Below, one piece after another: positions 16,128 through 23,736 of a DNA stretch of 42,799 bases; the first letter of the stretch is position 1, and each line of letters begins with the position of its first letter. Under the pieces are notes generated by a model that was given only the letters and a program-made list of their open reading frames with translations, searched no databases and was not told where the DNA came from. The DNA comes from UBA1664 sp964531715 (GTDB lineage: Bacteria > Pseudomonadota > Alphaproteobacteria > Micavibrionales > UBA1664), in contig CAZHEE010000009.1 in the NCBI GenBank assembly GCA_964531715.1, positions 1 to 42,799 on the forward strand. The letters are read 5' to 3'. Both the position numbers and the translations under genes were made by a program.

Positions 16128-19046
16128 TTACGCCGCTTTTTGTTTCGACGGGTTTTTATTCAACAAAGGCGCGAGGTAATGCCCTGTATAGCTTTCTTTT
16201 ACTTTCGCAACTTCTTCAGGCGTGCCTGATGCAATCACCTGCCCACCGCCCGAGCCACCCTCGGGACCAATATCAATAATATGATCGGCGGTTTTAATGA
16301 CTTCCAGATTATGCTCGATAATCACAACACTATTCCCTTGATCAACCAGCGTATGGAGAACCTCCAATAATTTGCGCACATCCTCAAAATGAAGTCCCGT
16401 TGTCGGCTCATCTAAAATATAAAGTGTCTGCCCCGTTGAGCGCCTTGCAAGCTCTTTCGCCAGCTTCACACGCTGCGCCTCACCGCCTGACAATGTCGTT
16501 GCTTGCTGCCCCACCTTGATATAGCCAAGCCCGACCTGTTTCAGTGTTTCCATTTTATCGCGAATGGTCGGTACGGCCTTGAAAAACTCAGCGGCATCCT
16601 CGATTGTCATGTCCAGTACATCGGCAATTGATTTGCCCTTAAATTTCACCTCCAAAGTCTCGCGGTTATAGCGTTTACCTTCGCAAGCCTCACACACCAC
16701 GAAAACGTCGGGAAGGAAATGCATTTCAATCTTGATAACGCCATCCCCTTGACAAGATTCACATCGCCCACCCTTCACGTTAAAGGAAAACCGCCCAGGG
16801 CCGTAACCCCTTGTTTTCGCTTCAGGTAAACCAGCATACCAATCCCGTATATGGGTGAAGGCACCTGTATAAGTTGCAGGGTTTGAACGCGGCGTACGCC
16901 CGATCGGGGATTGGTCAATATCAATCACCTTGTCGATCCATTCCAGCCCGTGAATCTCATCATAGGGCATCGGCGTATCCTTCGCCTTCATAATTGCGCG
17001 TGCGGCGGCCTTATAAAATGTATCAAGGATGAGCGTTGATTTCCCCGAACCCGAGACCCCTGTGACACATGTCATTGTACCAAGCGGAATATCAACACTG
17101 ACATTTTGGAGGTTATTGCCCTTCGCACCTTTCAGCGAAATGGTTTTTTTCTTGATACCCTTACGCCGTTCGGCAGGGATTGGTACTTGCTTACGCCCTG
17201 TCAGATAATCGGCCGTGAGAGACTTTGTATTATTCATCACCTCTTCGGGTGTGCCTTGGGCAACCACTTGCCCGCCATGAACGCCAGCCCCCGGGCCCAT
17301 ATCAATCAAGTAATCTGCATCACGTATTGCATCCTCGTCATGCTCAACCACAAGCACCGTGTTACCGATATCGCGCAGTCGTTTCAGTGTTTCGAGCAGG
17401 CGATTATTATCCCGTTGATGAAGGCCAATGGATGGCTCATCCAAAACATACAAAACGCCTGTCAATCCAGATCCGATTTGTGATGCAAGGCGAATCCGTT
17501 GACTCTCCCCACCTGATAAAGTCCCTGACCGCCTATCCAGCGAGAGATAGCCTAAGCCGACATTCATCAGGAATGTTAGCCGCTCATTGATTTCTTTTAA
17601 GATTTTCTCAGCGATTTGATATTGTTGTTTGGTGAGGACAGAACCGTTTCCCCCGCCTTGAGCGGGGGTACGCTGCTGGGGTTCCCCGCTCGGGGGCGGG
17701 GATGACAGGTGACCAAACCATTCATGCGCTTTACGAATGGAAAATTGAGTTGCCTCACCGATATGAAGCCCGTCAATCTTTACCGCCTGCGCTTCGGGCT
17801 TAAGCCTGTAACCATCACACGCATGGCATGGCGTCGCCTGCTGATACTCACTCAACTCATCACGTACGCGATTAGAGTCAGTCTCAATCATACGGCGTTT
17901 GAGGTTGCCGATCACGCCTTCAAACGGTTTGTTATTCGACCAAGTATTATTTTCGGATTGATAAGTGGTTTTGATTTTTTCTTTGCCAGAACCATGCAGA
18001 ACAATATCCTGATATGTCTTATCAAGCTTGTTCCAATTGGTTGTAATTTTGAATCCATAATGGTCTGCAACCCCTTGCAGTGCTTGAAGGTAATAACCGC
18101 CGAACGCACCTTTCGACCATGGCGCAATCGCGCCCGCCTTCAGCGATTTATTCTTATCGGGGATAATCAGATCAATATCGAAATCATGCTTTTCCCCCAA
18201 ACCGTCACAGGCAGGGCATGCCCCATGGGGGTTGTTGAATGAAAACAAGCGTGGCTCAATCTCGGCAATGGTAAAGCCCGAGACAGGGCAGGCGAATTTT
18301 TCACTGAACATAGTTTCTTCGCCGCTTGTCGCATCCTCTACAACACACAACCCATCGGCAATCCTCAGGGCGGTTTCAATCGAGTCGGCTAAACGGTTCC
18401 CAATATCTTCACGCAAGACCAAGCGGTCAATGACGATTGCAATATCATGCTTCACTTTTTTATTCAGCTCGGGCACTTCGTCGATTTCATAAAATTCGCC
18501 ATCGACCTTGACGCGTTGATAGCCTTTGGCTTGGAATTCTTTAAATTCTTTGCGGTACTCGCCTTTCCGTCCACGGACAATGGGGGCGAGGATGTAAAGC
18601 TTTGCGCCATCACCCATCACCATCACGCGGTCAACCATCTGGCTTACTGTCTGGCTTTCAATCGGCAGACCCGTTGCAGGGGAATATGGCACACCGACAC
18701 GCGCCCAGAGGAGGCGCATATAATCGTAAATCTCGGTTACTGTGCCGACAATGGAGCGCGGATTTTTCGATGTTGTCTTTTGTTCAATCGAAATAGCGGG
18801 GGAAAGCCCTTCAATGCTGTCCACATCGGGCTTTTGCATCATTTCAAGAAATTGCCGCGCATAGGCGGAGAGCGATTCAACATAGCGGCGCTGCCCCTCG
18901 GCATAGATAGTATCAAAGGCAAGCGAAGACTTCCCCGAACCGGACAAGCCGGTCATGACGACCAACTGATCGCGCGGGATGTCGATATTGACATCTTTTA
19001 AATTATGTTCCCGCGCACCCCGCACGGATATTTCGGTTAAGGCCAT
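16128..19046 (-). CDS. uvrA: Excinuclease ABC subunit A, with an in-frame repeat insertion
   Basis: A 972-residue ATPase that finds bulky DNA damage in nucleotide excision repair. Both ABC halves are intact: Walker A GLSGSGKSS (about 33) and GVSGSGKST (about 660), signatures LSGGESQRIRLA and LSGGEAQRVKLA, Walker B DEPSIGLHQ and DEPTTGLHF. Zinc modules CPVSG...CPACDG and CESCQGDG...CEACEGKRY are complete. Between EWFGHL and LTKQQYQIAEKIL (about residues 444-470) lies a Pro/Gly-rich stretch absent from typical UvrA, encoded by a palindromic GC-rich repeat at 17645-17707. The frame stays open, so the protein is probably functional with a surface loop. Confidence 0.95.
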   Translation of the reverse strand: MALTEISVRGAREHNLKDVNIDIPRDQLVVMTGLSGSGKSSLAFDTIYAEGQRRYVESLSAYARQFLEMMQKPDVDSIEGLSPAISIEQKTTSKNPRSIVGTVTEIYDYMRLLWARVGVPYSPATGLPIESQTVSQMVDRVMVMGDGAKLYILAPIVRGRKGEYRKEFKEFQAKGYQRVKVDGEFYEIDEVPELNKKVKHDIAIVIDRLVLREDIGNRLADSIETALRIADGLCVVEDATSGEETMFSEKFACPVSGFTIAEIEPRLFSFNNPHGACPACDGLGEKHDFDIDLIIPDKNKSLKAGAIAPWSKGAFGGYYLQALQGVADHYGFKITTNWNKLDKTYQDIVLHGSGKEKIKTTYQSENNTWSNNKPFEGVIGNLKRRMIETDSNRVRDELSEYQQATPCHACDGYRLKPEAQAVKIDGLHIGEATQFSIRKAHEWFGHLSSPPPSGEPQQRTPAQGGGNGSVLTKQQYQIAEKILKEINERLTFLMNVGLGYLSLDRRSGTLSGGESQRIRLASQIGSGLTGVLYVLDEPSIGLHQRDNNRLLETLKRLRDIGNTVLVVEHDEDAIRDADYLIDMGPGAGVHGGQVVAQGTPEEVMNNTKSLTADYLTGRKQVPIPAERRKGIKKKTISLKGAKGNNLQNVSVDIPLGTMTCVTGVSGSGKSTLILDTFYKAAARAIMKAKDTPMPYDEIHGLEWIDKVIDIDQSPIGRTPRSNPATYTGAFTHIRDWYAGLPEAKTRGYGPGRFSFNVKGGRCESCQGDGVIKIEMHFLPDVFVVCEACEGKRYNRETLEVKFKGKSIADVLDMTIEDAAEFFKAVPTIRDKMETLKQVGLGYIKVGQQATTLSGGEAQRVKLAKELARRSTGQTLYILDEPTTGLHFEDVRKLLEVLHTLVDQGNSVVIIEHNLEVIKTADHIIDIGPEGGSGGGQVIASGTPEEVAKVKESYTGHYLAPLLNKNPSKQKAA
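17645..17707. repeat. GC-hairpin repeat inserted in frame within uvrA
   Basis: Two adjacent hairpins: CCCCCGC-CTTGA-GCGGGGG (17650-17668, perfect) and CCCCGC...GCGGGG (17684-17701). Block order GTTTCCC-CCGCCTTGAGCG...CCCCGCTC...GCGGGGAT matches the intergenic copy at 5811-5866. It encodes about 22 extra residues (SSPPPSGEPQQRTPAQGGG) between two conserved UvrA segments. Confidence 0.85.
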
Positions 19047-19138
19047 GTTTTGTTACTATCATTGTTATTGGTTTTATTACTGAATAATGTAGACAAATAG
19101 AGTGTAAGAACAAGGTCTACAATAACTAAACCAAAATC

Positions 19139-19177
19139 CGTCATTGCGAGGGAGTAACACGACCGCGGCAATCCATA
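19139..19177. repeat. Half copy of the 91-bp palindromic element
   Basis: Begins CGTCATTGCGAGGGA and ends GCGGCAATCCATA, matching the left half of the element at 5708-5798 closely (including the CACGAC middle). No right half is present. Confidence 0.7.
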
Positions 19178-19193
19178 CGTAGTCGCTGTTTTT

Positions 19194-19223
19194 ACCACAG
19201 AGATTACAGAGTTCACTGAGTTC
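19194..19223. repeat. ACCACAGAG-type direct-unit repeat
   Basis: Reads ACCACAGAGATTACAGAG then TTCACTGAGTTCC: short CACAGAG/CACTGAG-like units. Similar unit repeats are common in intergenic DNA of many bacteria. It resembles in design, not in exact sequence, the inverted repeats around the GxxExxY gene. Confidence 0.5.
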
Positions 19224-19232
19224 CATCATCCT

Positions 19233-19275
19233 CGTCATTGCAGGTTTTTGCGAAAGCAAATACCTGTAATCCATC
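19233..19275. repeat. Half copy of the palindromic element, second subtype
   Basis: CGTCATTGCAGG, then TTTTTGC-GAAA-GCAAA, then ACCTGTAATCCATC: a near-perfect 11-bp hairpin with a GAAA loop. It matches the left half of the gyrA-upstream element (13882) in layout and many bases. Confidence 0.7.
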
Positions 19276-19290
19276 AGTTTTTTAAATCAA

Positions 19291-19319
19291 ACCACGGATG
19301 AACACAAATAAACACGGAT
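19291..19319. repeat. ACCACGGATGA-type repeat
   Basis: ACCACGGATGAACACAAATA followed by AACACGGAT, a widely seen interspersed motif with repeating CACGGAT units. Single copy in the window. Confidence 0.5.
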
Positions 19320-19353
19320 ATAAATTTTTTGTGATTTTGTGTTTCATTAAGAT

Positions 19354-19438
19354 TGTCATCCCGAGCAAAGTGTAACGAAGTCGAGGGATCTTATTGTTTA
19401 TGAGTTCTCTCCATGCGCTTCGCTTAGTCGAGATGACA
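19354..19438. repeat. GTCATC-type palindromic repeat
   Basis: Starts TGTCATCCCGAG and ends CGAGATGACA, about 85 bp, with internal GTAACGAAGTCGAGGGATC and GCGCTTCGCTTAGTCG arms that pair. This is a common design of bacterial interspersed palindrome. Confidence 0.7.
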
Positions 19439-19446
19439 GAACTATA

Positions 19447-19509
19447 TTTACACGGAGGTGCGGAGAAACGGAGCATAAAAAACTCCGAACCTCCGATACT
19501 CCGTGTAAA
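19447..19509. repeat. 63-bp palindrome with CGGAG units
   Basis: Perfect 11-bp ends TTTACACGGAG (19447-19457) and CTCCGTGTAAA (19499-19509), with further CGGAG / CTCCG units inside. It could fold into a long hairpin. Together with the preceding repeats it fills most of the 541-bp gap 19047-19587, in which I see no gene. Confidence 0.75.
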
Positions 19510-19587
19510 TTATTGCTGAATTGTAGGGTCAAGCCCTGCAATAACGTTTGATTGGTGTGTTATTATGAGTTTTAAAATTAAATAATA

Positions 19588-20166
19588 TTATATAAAATCC
19601 AAACCTTTACGTATCATTGCAACGCTTTGTGTGCGAACCCGATCTGCCATAAAATGGGTTTCAATATATCCTGTTCTATGAGCGCGTGAAACAACGTGAG
19701 CAGCAAGGTCACCAGAAAATTGAATTTCCACTTCTGAATTAGTAGGGTTGACGCTTTTGATTTGGTATTCAAAGCCACAAACATCCATAAACTGTCTAAG
19801 TGCTGTTACGTATGTATCAATTTGTCCCTTTAAATGATCTGCCAGCCCTAAAGTTGTATTATTAACTCCTTTTTTATCTCCTAAAAAACAGACATTTAGA
19901 TTCTCGTGATCTTCTTGATTTTTAAATCGAAATTCATAACCTGACATCACTTGCCCATAACTGCCCCTTTTTGAAACAGAATTCACAGTGTATTCTGTAA
20001 TTCCTACCTTTCTTAGATAATCTTGTATCTGCCTTTTATAATCTTCTTTACTGTAAAAGGTCTTTTGTCCAATATCAAAAGGACCAGGACCACTAAAAAC
20101 TTGATAAGTACAGTTAGGATAATTTTCTTTAGGTACACATCTTATTAAATCAAATGCACTACGCAT
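19588..20166 (-). CDS. Orphan hypothetical protein
   Basis: A 192-residue soluble protein with no signal peptide; family not recognised. It starts MRSAFDLIRCVPKENYPN, has a central charged alpha/beta part and several aromatic-rich strands (YQVFSGPGPFD; SGYEFRFKNQEDH; VEIQFSGDLAAH), and ends in an Arg-rich helix (RVRTQSVAMIRKGLDFI). GGAGAG precedes the ATG and a consensus-like promoter lies 33-61 bp upstream. It is divergent from the acyltransferase gene and is a lone, A/T-leaning gene, like those at 868 and 10525. Confidence 0.7.
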   Translation of the reverse strand: MRSAFDLIRCVPKENYPNCTYQVFSGPGPFDIGQKTFYSKEDYKRQIQDYLRKVGITEYTVNSVSKRGSYGQVMSGYEFRFKNQEDHENLNVCFLGDKKGVNNTTLGLADHLKGQIDTYVTALRQFMDVCGFEYQIKSVNPTNSEVEIQFSGDLAAHVVSRAHRTGYIETHFMADRVRTQSVAMIRKGLDFI

Positions 20167-20198
20167 TGTATCTCTCCAATATAAATTAACTTTCCGTT

Positions 20199-20227
20199 AA
20201 CTTACCCTAAAAAATAATTTATGTCAA
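20199..20227 (-). promoter_or_regulatory. Promoter of the orphan gene at 19588
   Basis: TTGACA (20222-20227) and TAAGTT (20199-20204) are 17 bp apart on the minus strand. The direct repeat AAGTTAA occurs twice, at and just after the -10, separated by CGGA, which could be a regulator site. Confidence 0.5.
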
Positions 20228-20274
20228 CAATTATTTTCTCTGTTATTTTATGTTTTTTTGATAAACTATGATTC

Positions 20275-21159
20275 ATGTTGAACGCTCGCTCATTTTCCTA
20301 TGCGTCCGAGACCTATAAATGGTGGCAGAATGCCTTCATCAGAACGGTTGAGAGGTTGACCGGGCAACGGCGTATTTATAAGCTTTATGATGATTACCGC
20401 CGCGAATTTATATCATCTCAAACACATGATTTTTACAGTGAGGCGATACGAAAGCTTGACCTCACGGTTGATTATGACCGTGCGAAATTGAATGCCATTC
20501 CAAAAACCGGTGCGTTAGTCGTGGTCGCCAACCACCCTTACGGCGTATTGGATGGCTTAATTATCAACCAGTTGATGAGCAATGTGCGCACCGATTTCAA
20601 GGTTTTAACCAACGGCGTTTTATGCAAGGCACCCGAGGCGAATGCCAACCTCCTCCCCATTGATTTTGATGAAACGGAAGACGCCCTCAAAACCAATCTC
20701 CAAACGCGTAAAGCCGCGCGGGAGATCCTCAAAAACGGTGGATGCATCGTTGTTTTCCCCGCGGGCGGCGTGTCTTCAACCCCGACTTGGCGGGATAAAG
20801 TTGCGCAGGATACGGAATGGCAACCCTTTATCGGTTCGCTTATCCATAGAAGCAAAGCCGACGTGCTCCCTATTTTCTTTGAAGGGCAAAATAGCCGCCT
20901 GTTTCAGGTTATAGGTGCAATTTCCCTGACCGCCAGAACGGCGCTCTATTTTAAGGAATTGGCAGACAGAATAGGGAGTCGCGTTGGTGTCGCTATTGGT
21001 GATACAATCCCCTATCATTCACTCGAAAAATTTCCTGAAAAGAGAGACTTGTTAAAACATTTGCGCCAGGAGACTTATAGGTTGGGTGGTATGGATAGCC
21101 TGCCCCTGGCGCGACCTGCCTATCGGTTGAACAGCCGCGCCCATCTCAATTCACAATGA
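20275..21159 (+). CDS. Lysophospholipid acyltransferase family protein
   Basis: A 294-residue acyltransferase of the PlsC-like superfamily, probably acylating a lysolipid or ornithine-type lipid at the inner membrane. Motif I is NHPYGVLDG (about residue 84, His-x5-Asp), motif III GGCIVVFPAGGVSS (about 160) and motif IV VLPIFFEGQNSR (about 200). The N-terminus has KWWQNAFIRTVERLTGQ, typical of the hemolysin-like acyltransferase group rather than classic PlsC. Exact substrate cannot be told. Its stop codon overlaps the next ATG (ATGA), so it is translationally coupled to a ribbon-helix-helix protein. Confidence 0.85.
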   Translation: MLNARSFSYASETYKWWQNAFIRTVERLTGQRRIYKLYDDYRREFISSQTHDFYSEAIRKLDLTVDYDRAKLNAIPKTGALVVVANHPYGVLDGLIINQLMSNVRTDFKVLTNGVLCKAPEANANLLPIDFDETEDALKTNLQTRKAAREILKNGGCIVVFPAGGVSSTPTWRDKVAQDTEWQPFIGSLIHRSKADVLPIFFEGQNSRLFQVIGAISLTARTALYFKELADRIGSRVGVAIGDTIPYHSLEKFPEKRDLLKHLRQETYRLGGMDSLPLARPAYRLNSRAHLNSQ

Positions 21160-21371
21160 AAAAACGCTCAGTCAAACTGAAGAATCATGCGACAAGCGTG
21201 ACAGTTGAAGACGAATTTTGGATACTCTTAAAACAAATTGCTGAACGGAATAATATATCCATCGCAACATTAATTAATGACATAGATGAGCAAAGACTTG
21301 AGTCAAAGTCCGGCGGGCTGTCCAGCGCTATCAGAGTTTATGTTTTGAAGAAAATGATAGAGGAATATTAA
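21156..21371 (+). CDS. Ribbon-helix-helix domain protein
   Basis: A 71-residue protein with the RHH_4-type pattern: a basic strand KKRSVKLKNHATSVTVEDEF, then helix FWILLKQIAERNNIS, a turn, IATLINDID and a last helix SSAIRVYVLKKMIEE. Such proteins are small DNA-binding dimers, common in alphaproteobacteria; this subfamily has no settled target. It overlaps the acyltransferase gene by 4 bp. Nothing recognisable follows before glmS, whose convergent stop codon is 98 bp away. Confidence 0.85.
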   Translation: MKKRSVKLKNHATSVTVEDEFWILLKQIAERNNISIATLINDIDEQRLESKSGGLSSAIRVYVLKKMIEEY

Positions 21372-21469
21372 GCTTCAAGCTATAGTGACAAAACTAAAAA
21401 CAATCTATTGATACGGATTGTGACATCAAAAACGAGATAAGCCCGTAAGCCCGTACCCCCCCTTGAAAA

Positions 21470-23299
21470 CTACTCCACAGTTACTGACTTTGCTAAATTG
21501 CGCGGTTGGTCGACATCCGTGCCCTTAATCACCGCGACATGATAGGCGAGGAGCTGTACCGGGATTGCATAGAGTATCGGCGCGACAAAGGGGTGAACAT
21601 CCGCCATTGTGACCGACCAGACCGAATTATCCTTTAATGCCTCAACACCTTTCGCGTCACTTATCAGGAAGACTTTGCCGCCTCTGGCGACTGTTTCTTG
21701 CACGTTGCTTGCGGTTTTTTCAAATAAGACATCATTGGACGGCGAAAGCACAACAATCGGCACGCTGTCATCAATCAGGGCGATGGGTCCATGCTTCATT
21801 TCCCCCGCGGCGTAGCCTTCGGCGGTGATATAGCTGATTTCCTTGAGCTTCAATGCGCCCTCCATTGCGATCGGGAACAAATTCCCACGCCCAAGATAAA
21901 GCACATAGTGAGCCTTTGCGATTGAGGCGGCGATTTCCTTAATCGCCTTATCATGATTGAGAATATCAGAGGCCACACTTGGCACATGGCGTAGTGCGTC
22001 TGTGTAATCGCGTACCTGATCCTCATTCAGGTTTCCGCGATCCGCAGCGGCGGCAATGGCCAGGCAAGCAAGCGTTGTAAGCTGACAAGTTGTGGCCTTT
22101 GTCGATGCCACGGCAATTTCAGGTCCTGCAAGCGTGTTGAGGGAATAATCGGATTCCCGCTCAATCGTTGTTTCAACCGCATTGACGATTGATAAAATTG
22201 TCTGATTTTGCGACTTGGCATAGCGGAGAGCCTCCAGCGTGTCCAATGTTTCGCCACTTTGTGAGATAAAGATGGCGAGCCCGTTATCCGGCATTGGTGC
22301 CTCGCGATAGCGGAACTCGCTTGCCACATCCAGTTCAACCGGAATACGGGCAATTTGCTCAAACCAATATTTTGCAACCGATGCGGCGTAATACGCCGTA
22401 CCGCAGGCAATAAGTGTGATACGCGGTGCTTTTTTCACGGCATCTAAAATGGCGGGCGGCAGGGCGATTTGCCCCGTCGTCGGATTGATAAAGCTGTTGA
22501 GTGTGTCACCGATAACGGCCGGTTGCTCGTAAATTTCTTTGAGCATAAAGTGTGGGTAATTTCCTTTACCAGTCACTGCGCCACTTTGTGCCGTTGTGCG
22601 TATAGGACGATCAAGCATATCATTCGCGGCGTTATAGATTCTGACGCTTTTGGATGAGAGGGTCACTCTATCGCCATCTTCCAAAAAGCAGATTTTATTT
22701 GTAAAAGGCGCAAGCGCGTAAGAGTCGGATGCAAGAAACATCTGCCCGTCCCCGTAACCGATTGCCAAGGGCGTACCCTGCCTTGCGCCGATCATCAAAT
22801 CATCCTCACCTGAGAATATTAATGCAAGCGAATAAGCACCTTTCAGGCGGTCAAATGTTTTGTTGGCCGCTTCTTGCGGGCTGTCACCCTGATGAATATA
22901 ATGGGTTGCAAGGCGCACGATGACTTCTGTATCGGTTTCAGATTCAAAATAAATTTGGTAAGAAGATAGCTCGGCCTTAATCTCATTATAATTCTCAATG
23001 ATACCATTATGGACGACTGCAACTTTATCCGTTGCGTGCGGGTGGGCATTGCGCTCGTTCGGCAGGCCATGGGTGGCCCATCTTGTATGTCCGATACCGA
23101 TAGAACCCGATAGGGGTTCGGCCTTAATTTTTTGTTCAAGATTGATGATTTTGCCTTCGGCACGGCGACGGTCTATTAACCCTTCGGACAATGTTGCAAT
23201 GCCTGCCGAGTCATACCCACGATATTCGAGGCGTTTAAGGCCCTCTAAAAGAGGCGTGGCCGCATTCTCAACACCTATGACACCGACAATTCCACACAT
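21470..23299 (-). CDS. glmS: Glutamine-fructose-6-phosphate aminotransferase
   Basis: A 609-residue enzyme that makes glucosamine-6-phosphate from fructose-6-phosphate and glutamine, the first step to UDP-GlcNAc. The mature N-terminal nucleophile is Cys2 (MCGIVGVIG), with GHTRWATHG (about 72) and the glutaminase domain; the isomerase domain shows ACGTAYYA (about 305), SQSGETLDTL (about 350) and ends DQPRNLAKSVTVE, the canonical C-terminus. It overlaps the TIMP-like gene by one base (TAATG) within a glmU - TIMP-like - glmS operon. No glmS ribozyme is expected or seen. Confidence 0.97.
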   Translation of the reverse strand: MCGIVGVIGVENAATPLLEGLKRLEYRGYDSAGIATLSEGLIDRRRAEGKIINLEQKIKAEPLSGSIGIGHTRWATHGLPNERNAHPHATDKVAVVHNGIIENYNEIKAELSSYQIYFESETDTEVIVRLATHYIHQGDSPQEAANKTFDRLKGAYSLALIFSGEDDLMIGARQGTPLAIGYGDGQMFLASDSYALAPFTNKICFLEDGDRVTLSSKSVRIYNAANDMLDRPIRTTAQSGAVTGKGNYPHFMLKEIYEQPAVIGDTLNSFINPTTGQIALPPAILDAVKKAPRITLIACGTAYYAASVAKYWFEQIARIPVELDVASEFRYREAPMPDNGLAIFISQSGETLDTLEALRYAKSQNQTILSIVNAVETTIERESDYSLNTLAGPEIAVASTKATTCQLTTLACLAIAAAADRGNLNEDQVRDYTDALRHVPSVASDILNHDKAIKEIAASIAKAHYVLYLGRGNLFPIAMEGALKLKEISYITAEGYAAGEMKHGPIALIDDSVPIVVLSPSNDVLFEKTASNVQETVARGGKVFLISDAKGVEALKDNSVWSVTMADVHPFVAPILYAIPVQLLAYHVAVIKGTDVDQPRNLAKSVTVE

Positions 23300-23736
23300 T
23301 ATTTTTGTTCCTTTTCCTGTAGATTCTTAAGGGCTTCCTGAACGGCTAACTGCTGACACGCGGACATAAGGCGAAAACCGTAACCGCGTGTATTCGCTAT
23401 ACTTGGACCAAGTGCACGCGTATCATATAGGGCAACAACACGTTGTTCCTCATGAATTAATTCTGTACCGCATGCTGCCGCGTTTGGATTATAATTAACC
23501 TTCATTTCATTTGGGAAATTATTGCCTTTTATAACTTCCAGAACCTCTATCGTGACAATTGGACCGGCCTGCGTAAAACCGCGCGATGGATTGATGATAC
23601 GCGCATTTATAATTATATCTGCATCCTCATATGTCTTGGCGGCTTGCTCTCGTGTCGGTTGTAAACATTCACAGGCCTGTACTATTTGAGGTGTAAAAAA
23701 CATAAAGAGTGTAATTAGAAGCGCAGCAATTTTCAT
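23299..23736 (-). CDS. Exported protein with a TIMP/NTR-like fold
   Basis: A 145-residue protein with a signal peptide (MKIAALLITLFMFFTPQIVQA). The predicted mature chain starts CECLQPTREQAAKTYEDADI, the Cys-x-Cys start seen in metalloproteinase-inhibitor (NTR) domains and their bacterial relatives. VTIEVLEVIKGNNFPNEMKV fits the OB-like barrel, and two later cysteines (AAACGTE and MSACQQL) could complete disulfides. Q at -2 fits a lipobox poorly, so lipoprotein is a less likely alternative. It is sandwiched between glmU (ATGA overlap) and glmS (TAATG overlap), so it is made with amino-sugar enzymes. Function unknown. Confidence 0.75.
   Translation of the reverse strand: MKIAALLITLFMFFTPQIVQACECLQPTREQAAKTYEDADIIINARIINPSRGFTQAGPIVTIEVLEVIKGNNFPNEMKVNYNPNAAACGTELIHEEQRVVALYDTRALGPSIANTRGYGFRLMSACQQLAVQEALKNLQEKEQK

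Noticed and set aside
19139..19509. CRISPR-like array
   Set aside because: The repeats are all different and not regularly spaced; there is no common direct repeat.
21372..21469. glmS ribozyme or riboswitch near glmS
   Set aside because: This is downstream of glmS, which is on the minus strand, and its upstream side overlaps another gene by one base.
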